Part shown: one piece after another, positions 33,650 to 41,804 of the stretch | Position numbering within the stretch: the first letter of the stretch is position 1 | Layout of the letters: every line of letters starts with the position of its first letter | Source: JBGPOS01 sp041488155 | Lineage (GTDB): Bacteria; Chloroflexota; Dehalococcoidia; Tepidiformales; Tepidiformaceae | Length of the DNA: 64,000 nt | Direction of reading: 5' to 3' | NCBI GenBank assembly: GCA_041488155.1 | Contig: JBGPOS010000003.1 | Span: 1 to 64,000, forward strand | Notes under the pieces: model-generated | The model's input: only the letters and a program-made list of their open reading frames with translations | Database searches by the model: none | What the model was told of the DNA's origin: nothing | Position numbers and translations under genes: made by a program

Positions 33650-36274
33650 TCAGGAGAGGGCGGCGGACGTTCGGCCCTGTCCGGTCAGGCTCGGCCATCG
33701 GCGGAAGAAGTAACGCTTGGCGGTCTCGACGAGTACCAGGTAGGTGATCACCATGCCGGCGAGCGCGAGGAAGAAGTTGAAGGGCAAGGCCTGAAACCCC
33801 AGCAGGTCAGCCAGCGGCGAATAGGGCAGCACGACAGCGACGCCAACACAGATGAGGGTCGTGACGAAGAGTGGACGGGAGGGACGGCTGCGCCAGAACG
33901 GGATGCGCTGTGTACGAAGGAGGAAGATCACGAGCGTCTGCGTGCAGAACGACTCGACGAACCAACCGGACTGGAACAAAGACTCGTGCGCATGGAAGAC
34001 CTTTAGCATGAGGCCGAACGTCAGGAAGTCGTAAACGGAGCTCGCAGGCCCAAAGACCAGCATGAAGCGGAAGATCAAACCGATGTCCCAATGAGCGGGG
34101 CGCCGCGTCAACTCCTCATCGACTCGGTCCGTTGGCAGGGTGAGTTCCGAAACGTCGTAGAGGAAGTTGTTCAACAGGATCTGGGTCGGGAGCATCGGAA
34201 GAAAGCTCAGGAAGAGCGAAGCGCCGGCTGCGCTGAACATGTTCCCAAAGTTCGAGCTCGTGGCCATCATCACGTACTTCACGGTGTTGGCGAACGTTCG
34301 CCGACCTTCCCGGATCCCAACTGCGAGGACACCAAGGTCCTTCTCCAGGAGCACGACATCGGCTGATGCCTTGGCCACATCCGTTGCGTCGTCGACCGAG
34401 ATCCCAACATCGGCCTGGCGGAGTGCGGGCGCGTCATTAACGCCGTCTCCGAGGAAACCCACGTCGCGACCCTGTCGCTGAACCGCAGCAACGAGTGCTG
34501 CCTTCTGTTCCGGCGTGACCCTCGCGAAAACGGTGTTGTGCTCAACGAGCTCGGTCAAAGCCGATGGGGTGAGGTTCTCGAGTTCGGCGCCGGTGACAGC
34601 ACCCCGCAAATCGATCTCCAGTTCGTTACAGATGTACTTCGCGACCGCCGGGTGGTCTCCGGTCAGGATCTTCACCTCGATGTTGAGTGCGTGGAGTTGA
34701 GCGAGCGCCTCCTTCGCGGCGAGTTTCGGGGGATCGCTGAAGGCCAGGAAGCCGATGAGATCGAGACCCGCCCCGGCCTGGGCTTCGATTGGACCGCCAG
34801 CGTCCGGGCGGACGGCGACGGCAAGAGCCCGTGCTCCACGCGCGAGGAGCCTGTCCAGCGCGGCTGCGGCTGTCGTTTTCCAGTCATCGCCCCAGGCCGT
34901 GCCCGTTTCGCAACGCTCCAGCACCTCCTCGGCGGCGCCTTTGGCCACAATCCAGCGGCTGCCGTCCGGAGCTGCCAGTAACAACGCTGCGGACCGCCTC
35001 TGGTAGGAGAACGGCATCTCATCGACGACCACCCATCCGGCTCGCGATCCCGCTGCCGCACGCACTCGCTCATCAGCCGCGAGGGCAGCGTCGAGGGGGT
35101 TCGCCGAGAGCGCATGGACGCCTGCTTCGAGCCAGGAGGCGGACCAATCGAGGACTGGTCGTTCGCCTTCGGACGGCGGTCCAATCACCTCTTGGAGGGT
35201 AATCGTCCCCTCGGTGAGCGTCCCGGTCTTGTCGGAGAAGAGGGTCTCGATGTTGCCTAGGTCCTCGATAGCGACGAGATGACGAACAATCACCTTCTGT
35301 AGTGCCAGGCGCCGTGCCCCCAGAGCGAGGCTGACGGTGACTATCGCTGGAAGAAGCTGCGGCGTCAGCCCGACTGCGATTGCCAGCGAGAAGAGCAGGG
35401 CCGCGAGTACGCCGTGGCCGAGGAGCGAGTTAGCGGAAAAGATGAATACTGTGAGAGCGGCGGTAACGGTTACAAGGAAAAGCGAAAAGCGTCGGAGTCC
35501 ACGTTGGAACTCGGTCGTCGGTGGCCCGCCCTCGACCTTCGCGGCGATCTGTCCGAACAGCGTCTGTCTGCCGGTCGCAACGACCAACGCCGCGCCCCGA
35601 CCGCTTCGAAGAACGGTGCCAGTTAGCACGATCGAGCTCAGCGAATCTGAGTCCGAAGTGGGGACCGCCGACTTGTCAGCGGGCAGTGACTCTCCCGTAA
35701 GGACGGCCTCGTCCGCGCTGAGGTCGAGCGACTCAACGAGCCGCGCGTCCGCCACGAGAATGTCACCGACGTCCAGAACGAGAAGGTCTCCCGGGACGAC
35801 CTCGCCGGCCGGAAGGCGCCGCACCTCTCCGCTTCGTTTGACCCGTGCTGTGCGCGTCAGACTCGATTCGAGCGCCCTTACGGCGAGGTCGGCGCGGTAC
35901 TCATCCAAGAAGCCGAGCGCAACGGACAGCACCACGATCGCCAGGATGATGCTGGCGTCGGTGCGCTCTCCCACGCCCAGCGAGACGAAGGTTGCCGCCA
36001 AAAGCAGGCCAAGTAGTGGGTTCTTCAGTTGTCGGACGATGATCCGAATGGCCGGGTGGCCCCCCGCCGGCAGCGAGTTGGTCCCGTACTTGAGGAGTCG
36101 AGCGGCGGCCTCCGCCTCAGACAGACCTGCCGTCGTACATCCCAGTCCCTCGGCTACCTGCTCGACGGGAGCCGAGGCGAAGGCGAGAAGTTGCGCCCTC
36201 GGGTCTCCCGCTATCGCCGTGGCTGGTGACCGATTCGGCGGGGAGTCCCCGGCGGCTGGTTTCCTGAACGGCAT
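33650..36274 (-). CDS. mgtA: Mg2+-importing P-type ATPase MgtA
   Basis: An 874-residue P3B-type magnesium transporter. The phosphorylation motif is SDKTGTLTEG; TGES (actuator), KGAAEEVLERCE (ATP site) and GDGVNDAPALRQADVGISVD (hinge) are all present. The C-terminal membrane part has NNFLYDVSELTLPTDRVD, diagnostic of MgtA/MgtB, and 10 hydrophobic helices in all. ATG 36274 is preferred since TACTAT lies 11 nt upstream; a GTG at 36307 gives 11 more residues. No M-box riboswitch or leader was recognised. It may buffer magnesium supply in stress. Confidence 0.94.
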   Translation of the reverse strand: MPFRKPAAGDSPPNRSPATAIAGDPRAQLLAFASAPVEQVAEGLGCTTAGLSEAEAAARLLKYGTNSLPAGGHPAIRIIVRQLKNPLLGLLLAATFVSLGVGERTDASIILAIVVLSVALGFLDEYRADLAVRALESSLTRTARVKRSGEVRRLPAGEVVPGDLLVLDVGDILVADARLVESLDLSADEAVLTGESLPADKSAVPTSDSDSLSSIVLTGTVLRSGRGAALVVATGRQTLFGQIAAKVEGGPPTTEFQRGLRRFSLFLVTVTAALTVFIFSANSLLGHGVLAALLFSLAIAVGLTPQLLPAIVTVSLALGARRLALQKVIVRHLVAIEDLGNIETLFSDKTGTLTEGTITLQEVIGPPSEGERPVLDWSASWLEAGVHALSANPLDAALAADERVRAAAGSRAGWVVVDEMPFSYQRRSAALLLAAPDGSRWIVAKGAAEEVLERCETGTAWGDDWKTTAAAALDRLLARGARALAVAVRPDAGGPIEAQAGAGLDLIGFLAFSDPPKLAAKEALAQLHALNIEVKILTGDHPAVAKYICNELEIDLRGAVTGAELENLTPSALTELVEHNTVFARVTPEQKAALVAAVQRQGRDVGFLGDGVNDAPALRQADVGISVDDATDVAKASADVVLLEKDLGVLAVGIREGRRTFANTVKYVMMATSSNFGNMFSAAGASLFLSFLPMLPTQILLNNFLYDVSELTLPTDRVDEELTRRPAHWDIGLIFRFMLVFGPASSVYDFLTFGLMLKVFHAHESLFQSGWFVESFCTQTLVIFLLRTQRIPFWRSRPSRPLFVTTLICVGVAVVLPYSPLADLLGFQALPFNFFLALAGMVITYLVLVETAKRYFFRRWPSLTGQGRTSAALS

Positions 36275-36505
36275 CGGCAGATCGAATAGTAGCGGGCGGG
36301 CCGCCACGAGGACGACGCGAAGCCACCGCCCGCTGGCCTGTCGCGGGAACCGCGACTTCTCCGGGGGACGGCCGGTCTGGCCTCGGTGCCGCGCGCCGAG
36401 GCACTGCGCTACGAGTGACCGCGTCGTCGCGGTTTCTTGTTCGTGCGGGCCGGCGTAGCATCGAGTCCGCCAGGCCGCGATTCGCAGTCGCCGGGCGTAA
36501 GGCCG

Positions 36506-36673
36506 ATGCGCACCGCGAACTACGTCTTCTCAGTCACGTCGATCATCCTCGGCCTCGCGCTGGTCATCTTCATGCTGAGCCAGACGACATCGTGGAACAT
36601 CGGCACGGCGATTGGCGTGGTGCTCGTACTCAACGGGCTTGTACGGCTCTGGTTCGCGCAGGACGACAACTGA
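36506..36673 (+). CDS. Small two-helix membrane protein
   Basis: A 55-residue protein with two predicted transmembrane helices (YVFSVTSIILGLALVIFML and IGTAIGVVLVLNGLVRLWF) joined by a short polar loop. Small proteins of this kind often occur near transporters or stress genes; no family is recognised. ATG 36506 is the best start; an in-frame ATG at 36437 would add a disordered part. It precedes the universal stress protein by 57 nt. Confidence 0.6.
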   Translation: MRTANYVFSVTSIILGLALVIFMLSQTTSWNIGTAIGVVLVLNGLVRLWFAQDDN

Positions 36674-36730
36674 TCTCGCGCTGCAAGCCGTATCCTGTTC
36701 AGGAATCCGCGCGCAGAATGATCGGCGGTC

Positions 36731-37183
36731 ATGGCAAACCCCCAGTCGTTCCTGATCCCCGTCACGAACTCGCCTGCCAGCCTCGAAGGGGTCGCCATTG
36801 CCTGTGGCTTGGCCAAGCAGCGGAAGGGCAAGGTGTTCGTAGTCCACGTCATCGAGGTGCTCCGTTCTCTTCCGCTCAACGCCGAGATGGAGGCCGAGGC
36901 GCGGAGGGGTGAACAGCTCCTCCGCCGGGCAGAAGAAGTGGCCTCGCAGAACGGTTACCAGGTGACCGGCGAACTGCTCCAGGCGCGCGAGGCCGGCCCG
37001 GCGATAGTCGATGAAGCGAGGGATCGCAAAGTCGACGTAATCGTCATGGGAGTCGGCTACAAACGCCTCATCGGCGCTTTCCAGGTTGGCAGGACCGCCG
37101 ACTACGTGCTCAAGAACGCCCCGTGCCAGGTGTGGGTGGTGCGGCAGGCTGTCGCCCCGGCTGGAGTGGCCGAACATGAGTAG
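36731..37183 (+). CDS. Universal stress protein (UspA family)
   Basis: A 150-residue Usp-fold protein: FLIPVTNSPASLEGV (first strand), VFVVHVIEV, VIVMGVGYKRLIGAFQVGRTADYVLKNAPCQVWVV. The usual ATP-binding GxxGxxxxxxGSV loop reads GVGYKRLIGAFQVGRTADYV, so nucleotide binding is weakly supported. It sits 11 nt before two RCK genes, so all three probably form one transcript concerned with membrane or potassium stress. Confidence 0.88.
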   Translation: MANPQSFLIPVTNSPASLEGVAIACGLAKQRKGKVFVVHVIEVLRSLPLNAEMEAEARRGEQLLRRAEEVASQNGYQVTGELLQAREAGPAIVDEARDRKVDVIVMGVGYKRLIGAFQVGRTADYVLKNAPCQVWVVRQAVAPAGVAEHE

Positions 37184-37194
37184 CGGGTGACCCA

Positions 37195-37611
37195 ATGAAG
37201 GTGCTGATCATGGGCTGTGGGCGCGTCGGGGCGCGAGTCGCGGAGACCCTCGACGCGGGTGGCCACGACGTAACCGTATTGGACCTCACGTCGACTGCCT
37301 TCCGGCGGCTGCCCGACTCGTTCCGCGGGACGCGCGCCATCGGCAATGGGATGGACGGCCCGGTGCTCGAACGCGCGGGTATCAAGGAGGCCGACGCGTT
37401 CATTGCGGTCACCCAGGGGGACAATCGTAACTACTTTTCAAGCCAGCTCGCCCGGGAGATCTACGGCGTGAAGCGTGTACTCTGCCGGATCTATGACCCG
37501 AATCGTGAACAGATCTTCTCGGAATTGGGGCTGGAAACGTTCAGCCCGACACGCCTGGGCGCGGAGATTATGGTCAACATGCTGCTGGCCGAGCCGGCGC
37601 ATGGGAGGTAG
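37195..37611 (+). CDS. TrkA/RCK N-terminal protein
   Basis: A 138-residue NAD-binding regulatory subunit of K+ uptake or efflux systems. The Rossmann start is VLIMGCGRVGARVAETL, followed by VTVLDLTSTAF and ADAFIAVTQGDNRN. It stops before any TrkA-C domain, so it has only the RCK-N half. The next gene, 6 nt later, holds N and C domains. In several bacteria such pairs (ceoB/ceoC) work together with a potassium transporter, not found here. Confidence 0.9.
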   Translation: MKVLIMGCGRVGARVAETLDAGGHDVTVLDLTSTAFRRLPDSFRGTRAIGNGMDGPVLERAGIKEADAFIAVTQGDNRNYFSSQLAREIYGVKRVLCRIYDPNREQIFSELGLETFSPTRLGAEIMVNMLLAEPAHGR

Positions 37612-37617
37612 CCAGCG

Positions 37618-38292
37618 ATGTACGTGATCGTGGCAGGAGGCGGGAAGGTCGGGTTCCATCTCGCACAGGAGCTGCTCGACGCGAACCACGAGGTGCTGGT
37701 CATCGAACGGGAGGCAGCACGGGCAGCGGCAGTCGCAGAGGAGCTCGGCGGGAACGCGGTGCAGGGCGACAGCTGCGAAGTCACGACCCTGGACGCCGCC
37801 GGCGTATCTCGCGCCGATCTCGTCTGCGCCGTTACCGGCGACGACGAAGACAACCTGGTGATCTGCGAAGTCTCACGGCGAAGAGGCGTGCCGCGAACCA
37901 TCGCCCGCATTAACAACCCGAAGAACGAGCTGCTGTTCAAGAAGCGGGGCATCGAAACCACGATCTCTGCCACCCAGGCCGTGCTGGGCCAGATCGAACA
38001 GGAGCTGCCCACGCACGAGATGATTCCCCTGTTGCAGCTCCACAGCGGGCTCGAGCTGGTGGAGGTCAAGCTGCCCGACACCTCTCCCGTGGCGGGACGC
38101 TCGGTGCGCGAGGTCTTGTTGCCTTCGGAGTCGCTGATCTCGCTGATCGTCGACCCGGGAGGCGTCCCTCGCATCCCCAGCGGCGAAACGCGACTCAACG
38201 CCGGGGACGCCCTCGTCGTCGTGACCCGTCGCGAGAACCACGAGATGTTGCGCGAGGCGCTCATCGGTTCGACCCACGGACTGGATACCTGA
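37618..38292 (+). CDS. TrkA/RCK protein with C-terminal domain
   Basis: A 224-residue Trk potassium-uptake regulator. The N half has YVIVAGGGKVGFHLAQELL and CAVTGDDEDNLVICEVSRR; the C half (about 135-220) is a TrkA-C ligand domain (LVEVKLPDTSPVAGRSVREV, GDALVVVTRRENHEML). Coupled with the preceding RCK gene (6-nt gap) and 6 nt before pheA, so it is inside a run of five co-oriented genes. It probably gates a K+ channel encoded elsewhere. Confidence 0.92.
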   Translation: MYVIVAGGGKVGFHLAQELLDANHEVLVIEREAARAAAVAEELGGNAVQGDSCEVTTLDAAGVSRADLVCAVTGDDEDNLVICEVSRRRGVPRTIARINNPKNELLFKKRGIETTISATQAVLGQIEQELPTHEMIPLLQLHSGLELVEVKLPDTSPVAGRSVREVLLPSESLISLIVDPGGVPRIPSGETRLNAGDALVVVTRRENHEMLREALIGSTHGLDT

Positions 38293-38298
38293 GCGGCT

Positions 38299-39117
38299 GT
38301 GAAGCTTGCCTACCTGGGCCCGGCTGGCACCTTCGGCGAGGAGGCGGCGCTCCGGTACGCCCCTGGCGCCGACCTGCTGCCCTTTCCATCGCACGCAGCC
38401 GTGGCGGCGGCGGTCGACTCGGGGATGGCGGACGCCGGTGTCCTGGCGATTGAGAACTCGATAAACGGTTCGGTCGCAGAAACGCTCGACATCCTCATCC
38501 ACGAAACGACGCTGCAGATCCAGGGCGAACTGGTACTCCCTATCGAACACAACCTTGTGGTGAAACCGGGCACGCGGGCAGACCAGGTGAAGGCGATCTT
38601 CTCCCACCCCCAGGCGCTGGGGCAGTGCCGCAAGTTTATCGACCGCTGCTTCCCCAAAGCACACGTCGAGGCCGCGCTTTCCACCTCGGAGGCGGTCGAG
38701 CGGACCCTCGCCCGAGACGGCGATGCGGCGGCCATTTCGAACCTGCGGGCAGCCGATCTCTACGGGGCGGAAGTGCTGGCACGTTCGATCCAGGACACGG
38801 ACAACAACGTCACGCGCTTCGTCGTTGTGGGCCGCGGCAAGCCGGCGTCGACCGGCCGGGACCGTACGTCGATCGCCTTCACCTTCGAGAAGGACCAGCC
38901 GGGTTCCGTGTCCGGCGTGCTCCACGAGTTCGCAAGGCGGAAGATCAATTGCTCGAAGCTGGAGAGCCGACCCACCCGGGCCGCGTTTGGCGAGTACGTG
39001 TTCCTCGTCGATTTCGAAGGCCACGTCGATGACCCGATTGCGGCGGAGGCGCTGAACGCAATCCGGCCGCTCTGCGCCGACCTGAAGGTCTTCGGCAGCT
39101 ACCCGCGCTGGCAGTAG
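38299..39117 (+). CDS. pheA: Prephenate dehydratase
   Basis: Converts prephenate to phenylpyruvate in phenylalanine synthesis. The 272 residues hold the PDT domain (LAYLGPAGTFGEEAALRY, GVLAIENSINGSVAETLD, FSHPQALGQCRKFI, NNVTRFVVVG; the TRF catalytic Thr is present) and a C-terminal ACT domain (DQPGSVSGVLHEFARRKINCSKLESRP), so phenylalanine feedback is expected. No chorismate mutase domain is fused. GTG 38299 is 6 nt from the previous gene. Its pairing with K+ regulators looks incidental. Confidence 0.95.
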   Translation: MKLAYLGPAGTFGEEAALRYAPGADLLPFPSHAAVAAAVDSGMADAGVLAIENSINGSVAETLDILIHETTLQIQGELVLPIEHNLVVKPGTRADQVKAIFSHPQALGQCRKFIDRCFPKAHVEAALSTSEAVERTLARDGDAAAISNLRAADLYGAEVLARSIQDTDNNVTRFVVVGRGKPASTGRDRTSIAFTFEKDQPGSVSGVLHEFARRKINCSKLESRPTRAAFGEYVFLVDFEGHVDDPIAAEALNAIRPLCADLKVFGSYPRWQ

Positions 39118-39171
39118 ACGCCGTCCAGCCGGGCGCTTGCGACCGCCCTACTGCCCTGCGACGATTGAACC

Positions 39172-39482
39172 GTGCAGGACGAGATCTACCGCGAAATCAC
39201 CGAGGCCATGGAGCGCGGCGAGCACGTGGTGCTGGCAACGGTCGCGCGAACCCGCGGTTCTACGCCACGCAAGACGGGGGCCAAGATGGTCGTGCGCGTT
39301 GACGGCTCGTTCTTCGGCACGATTGGCGGGGGATGCGGCGAAGCAGAAGTCTGCAGGAAGCGATGGCCGTGCTCGACGACGGCAAGCCACGGATCGTCAC
39401 AGTCGACCTGACGGAGCCCACGGACGGCGAGGACAAGATCTGCGGCGGTGTAATGGATGTGTTCGTGGAGCGGCTGGCGTAG
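39172..39482 (+). pseudogene. XdhC/CoxI-family gene with frameshift
   Basis: From GTG 39172 the frame reads EHVVLATVARTRGSTPRKTGAK.. to GTIGGGCGEAEV, the XdhC N-terminal domain, then loses homology near 39350. The +1 frame continues LQEAMAVLDDG, LTEPTDGEDKICGGVMDV and FVERLA to a stop at 39480-39482, completing the family. A single missing base restores one reading frame of about 103 residues. XdhC helps insert the sulfurated molybdenum cofactor; no molybdoenzyme gene is nearby. The break may be a real mutation or an assembly error. Confidence 0.75.
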
Positions 39483-39592
39483 GTCGTCCGGGCAGAGGGC
39501 AGGACGGGGTAAAGCCGGATTGGCAACGGCGTCGTATCCTGTACCATAACCGGTAGTGGCCTCCCGCCCATCGGGGGCCAAGAGGAAAGCGT

Positions 39593-39883
39593 ATGTTCGG
39601 CTCACTGGGAGCGCCCGAGCTTCTGATCATTGGTGTCATCCTCGTCCTGCTCTTTGGAGTGGGTAAGGTGAGCGGACTTGGCCGCGAGCTTGGCTCGTCG
39701 ATCAAGGAGTTCCGCAGGGCGGTCAAAGACGAAGACAAGGAGGGGCAGACGGCCCAGGCGCAGATCCAGCCGCCTCCGGCCCAGGCTGCGGCGCCGCAGT
39801 ACACCCCTCCCGCGGTGCAAGCCGCGCCCGCCCCGCCACCCGCGCAACCCCAGGGAGACCCGAAGACTCCGAACGTCTTCTAA
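39593..39883 (+). CDS. tatA: Twin-arginine translocase subunit TatA
   Basis: A 96-residue protein with the TatA layout: short N-terminus, hydrophobic helix (PELLIIGVILVLLFGVGKV), amphipathic helix (LGRELGSSIKEFRRAVKDED) and then a long Pro/Ala/Gln-rich tail. It forms the export pore for folded proteins with TatC, which is not in the window. TATCCT at 39534-39539 lies well upstream with a GAGGA ribosome site before ATG 39593, so this one has a leader. A terminator follows. Confidence 0.92.
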   Translation: MFGSLGAPELLIIGVILVLLFGVGKVSGLGRELGSSIKEFRRAVKDEDKEGQTAQAQIQPPPAQAAAPQYTPPAVQAAPAPPPAQPQGDPKTPNVF

Positions 39884-39905
39884 GTCCCGCCCGTTCGAAC
39901 ATTTG

Positions 39906-39941
39906 CGACGGCCTCCCGGCTATCCGGGGGCCGTCGTTGTG
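39906..39941 (+). terminator. Terminator after tatA
   Basis: Arms 39906-39919 and 39924-39936 form a G+C-rich stem (one bulge) with a short loop, followed by TTGTGCTT. It isolates tatA from the Uma2 gene that starts 25 nt after the stem. Confidence 0.7.
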
Positions 39942-39960
39942 CTTCTGGTAGACTTGGCGC

Positions 39961-40632
39961 ATGCGCACTCGCACCCGGATGACGCTGGCGGAGTTCCTCG
40001 CGATCCCCGGTATCGACGGGAGCGGACTCGAGCTTGTCGATGGCGAAGTAATCGGCTGGCCTGAGTCTGTGGCCGCCTACTCCGCGGCCGCAGCGTTTGG
40101 CCCACACCGCCTCCGGGCCGAGGAGTTTCTTGCGCTGCCGTCCGTCGAAGAGCGGCGGTGGGAACTATTCGACGGAGAGGTCGTATGCCGCGTGGCCCCA
40201 TCGTTTGATCACGGAGCGCTTCAACTCGAAGTTGGCCATCTGCTGCGTCCCTTCGGTCACGCCGCAACAGCAGCCCGAACGGTCATCCGGGGATCGGGCG
40301 ATCGTCGCGACAGCGCGCTCCTTCCGGACGTAGCGTTTTTCAGGCGTGGCGCTCCCCGACCTCATGGTGTGGTCATCGAACCGCCGCACCTCGTGGTCGA
40401 GATCCTGTCGGCCGGTCAGAGCCACGTGGAAGCGCGGGCGGAAGCAGACGTTTACCTTGCTTTCGGCGTGGAATCGGTTTGGCTAATCGATCCGGATGTG
40501 CGGTCTGTGGATGTCTTCGAAGGCGGAACGCGGAGGACGTTGGTCGGCGGAGACCTCCTCACGACGGCGAGCGTGCCGGGGCTGGAGATCGCGGTTAGCG
40601 GCCTCTTCGCGGTCCTCGACGAGCCGGATTAG
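39961..40632 (+). CDS. Uma2-family endonuclease-like protein 1
   Basis: A 223-residue Uma2 (DUF820) protein with a PD-(D/E)XK-like core: WELFDGEVV, LLPDVAFFRRG, HLVVEILSAGQS, YLAFGVESVWLIDPD. Residues 1-32 (MRTRTRMTLAEFLAIPG.. to ELVDGEV) are an extra partial copy of the domain start; the domain then restarts at HRLRAEEFLALP, an internal duplication. TAGACT (39949-39954) lies 6 nt before the ATG. Nuclease activity is predicted from fold only; such genes are typically abundant in Chloroflexota and cyanobacteria. Confidence 0.9.
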   Translation: MRTRTRMTLAEFLAIPGIDGSGLELVDGEVIGWPESVAAYSAAAAFGPHRLRAEEFLALPSVEERRWELFDGEVVCRVAPSFDHGALQLEVGHLLRPFGHAATAARTVIRGSGDRRDSALLPDVAFFRRGAPRPHGVVIEPPHLVVEILSAGQSHVEARAEADVYLAFGVESVWLIDPDVRSVDVFEGGTRRTLVGGDLLTTASVPGLEIAVSGLFAVLDEPD

Positions 40633-40678
40633 CGCGCCGGCGGCCAAGTCGCCCCTGGCCTTCTGGTAGACTTGGCGC

Positions 40679-41233
40679 ATGCCCACTCGCACCCGGATGT
40701 CGCTGGCGGAGTTCCTCGCGATCCCCGATGTCGAAGAGCGGCGGCTTGAGCTGATCGACGGGGAGGTGTGCGAGAAGGTGTCACCACGATGGATTCACGG
40801 CCGCCTGCAACTCATGGTGGCGTCGTTGCTGGAGGAATTCGGTTACGCCGCGGTCGAGGCTCGCACGCTCATCGCCAACCCTGGGACACGACGCCCGAGT
40901 GCGCCCCTCCCCGATGTCGCGTTCTACCGCGAGGCTCCCCAGACCGATGACTGGCTGCGTGACCCGCCGAACGTGGTCGTCGAGGTCCTTTCGCCCGACG
41001 AACGCCCGAACGAACTGCGGCTCAAGATCAGTATCTATCTCGATTTCGGAGTCGAGTCGCTGTGGGTCGTTGACCCCGAGCGGCGGACGTTCGAGGTACA
41101 CGAGCAAGGGTCGGTGCGGACGTTATCCGGGGAGGAAGTGTTGGGATCCCCCGCAGTGCCGGGCCTGTCTATCAGGATCAGCGACATCTTCGCGCGGCTT
41201 GACGAGCGGGGGCCGAGAGCGCGCCGGAGCTAG
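40679..41233 (+). CDS. Uma2-family endonuclease-like protein 2
   Basis: A 184-residue Uma2 protein of standard length: MSLAEFLAIPDVEERRLELIDGEV, PLPDVAFYREAP, NVVVEVLSPDERPNELRLKI, YLDFGVESLWVVDPE. Its promoter and first ~50 nt are nearly identical to those of the gene before it (TAGACT at 40667-40672, same 6-nt gap), showing a recent tandem duplication. It overlaps the convergent MoaD-like gene by 4 nt. Confidence 0.93.
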   Translation: MPTRTRMSLAEFLAIPDVEERRLELIDGEVCEKVSPRWIHGRLQLMVASLLEEFGYAAVEARTLIANPGTRRPSAPLPDVAFYREAPQTDDWLRDPPNVVVEVLSPDERPNELRLKISIYLDFGVESLWVVDPERRTFEVHEQGSVRTLSGEEVLGSPAVPGLSIRISDIFARLDERGPRARRS

Positions 41234-41505
41234 CCCCCGGCCACGGCGGGGACGATGCTCACTTCGTCGCCGTCCTTGAGCGCCGTCCCAAGGCCGTCGA
41301 TGAAGCGCACGTCGTCGCCGTTCACATAGACGTTGACGAAGCGACGGAGTTGGCCGGTGTCGTCCATAAGGCGTTCACGGATGCCGGGGTAGGCTGCTTC
41401 GAGGTGGTCGATGCAGCCCGCGAGCGTGCCGCCCGCTCCCGGGACGGTGGGCTGGTTCGCGGTCAGGCCGCGAAGGGGCTGGGGGATTCTCACGGTGATT
41501 GTCAC
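41230..41505 (-). CDS. MoaD/ThiS-family sulfur carrier
   Basis: A 91-residue ubiquitin-like protein: strand MTITVRIPQPL, GGTLAGCIDHLEAAYPGI, FVNVYVNGDDVRF, GTALKDGDEVSIVPAVAGG. The C-terminal Gly-Gly is the site for adenylation and thiocarboxylate formation in this family. It is the third gene of a SAM-riboswitch operon after the threonine-synthase-like and NIL genes, not next to molybdopterin or thiamine genes. It is therefore a candidate sulfur donor for homocysteine or cysteine synthesis. No activating E1-like (MoeB/ThiF) gene is in the window. Confidence 0.85.
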   Translation of the reverse strand: MTITVRIPQPLRGLTANQPTVPGAGGTLAGCIDHLEAAYPGIRERLMDDTGQLRRFVNVYVNGDDVRFIDGLGTALKDGDEVSIVPAVAGG

Positions 41506-41561
41506 TGGTCTTCCGTTCCTTGAGTGTGTTTGATTCGGCGGCGACGTGACGGAGGTCGCTG

Positions 41562-41804
41562 CTAGCCTTCGACCACGTCGCCGGCGACCGGGTCGACGCG
41601 TACGCCCTTCGTCTGGGCCCAGGCGAGGCTGCGCTCGATCTCGCCCGCTTCGCCCTCGAGCTCGAGCACAACCCAGCCCGTCTTCTCATCGACATCGGCC
41701 ATGCGGACGTTGGTCACGACCTTGAACTCGTGGCCGAGCAAATAGATGAGGGGCTCCTTGATGAGCACTTCTGGGAAGGTGAATCGCACTCGTTTGATCG
41801 CCAT
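41562..41804 (-). CDS. NIL-domain protein
   Basis: An 80-residue protein formed by a single NIL domain (KRVRFTFPEVLIKEPLIYLLG, NVRMADVDEKTGWVVLELEG, AWAQTKGVRVDPV). NIL domains occur at the C-terminus of methionine importer ATPase MetN and with Fe-S domains in archaeal homocysteine biosynthesis. Its ATG overlaps the stop of the threonine-synthase-like gene (TGATG), so both are made together. A ligand such as methionine or a sulfur intermediate is suspected; there are no Cys for catalysis. Confidence 0.88.
   Translation of the reverse strand: MAIKRVRFTFPEVLIKEPLIYLLGHEFKVVTNVRMADVDEKTGWVVLELEGEAGEIERSLAWAQTKGVRVDPVAGDVVEG

Noticed and set aside
36308..36420. M-box riboswitch before mgtA
   Set aside because: No recognisable aptamer consensus; only ordinary G+C-rich hairpins and a TACTAT hexamer close to the start.
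36437..36505. Longer start for the small two-helix membrane protein
   Set aside because: The extra residues are low-complexity and Pro/Arg-rich; ATG 36506 begins right before the first helix.
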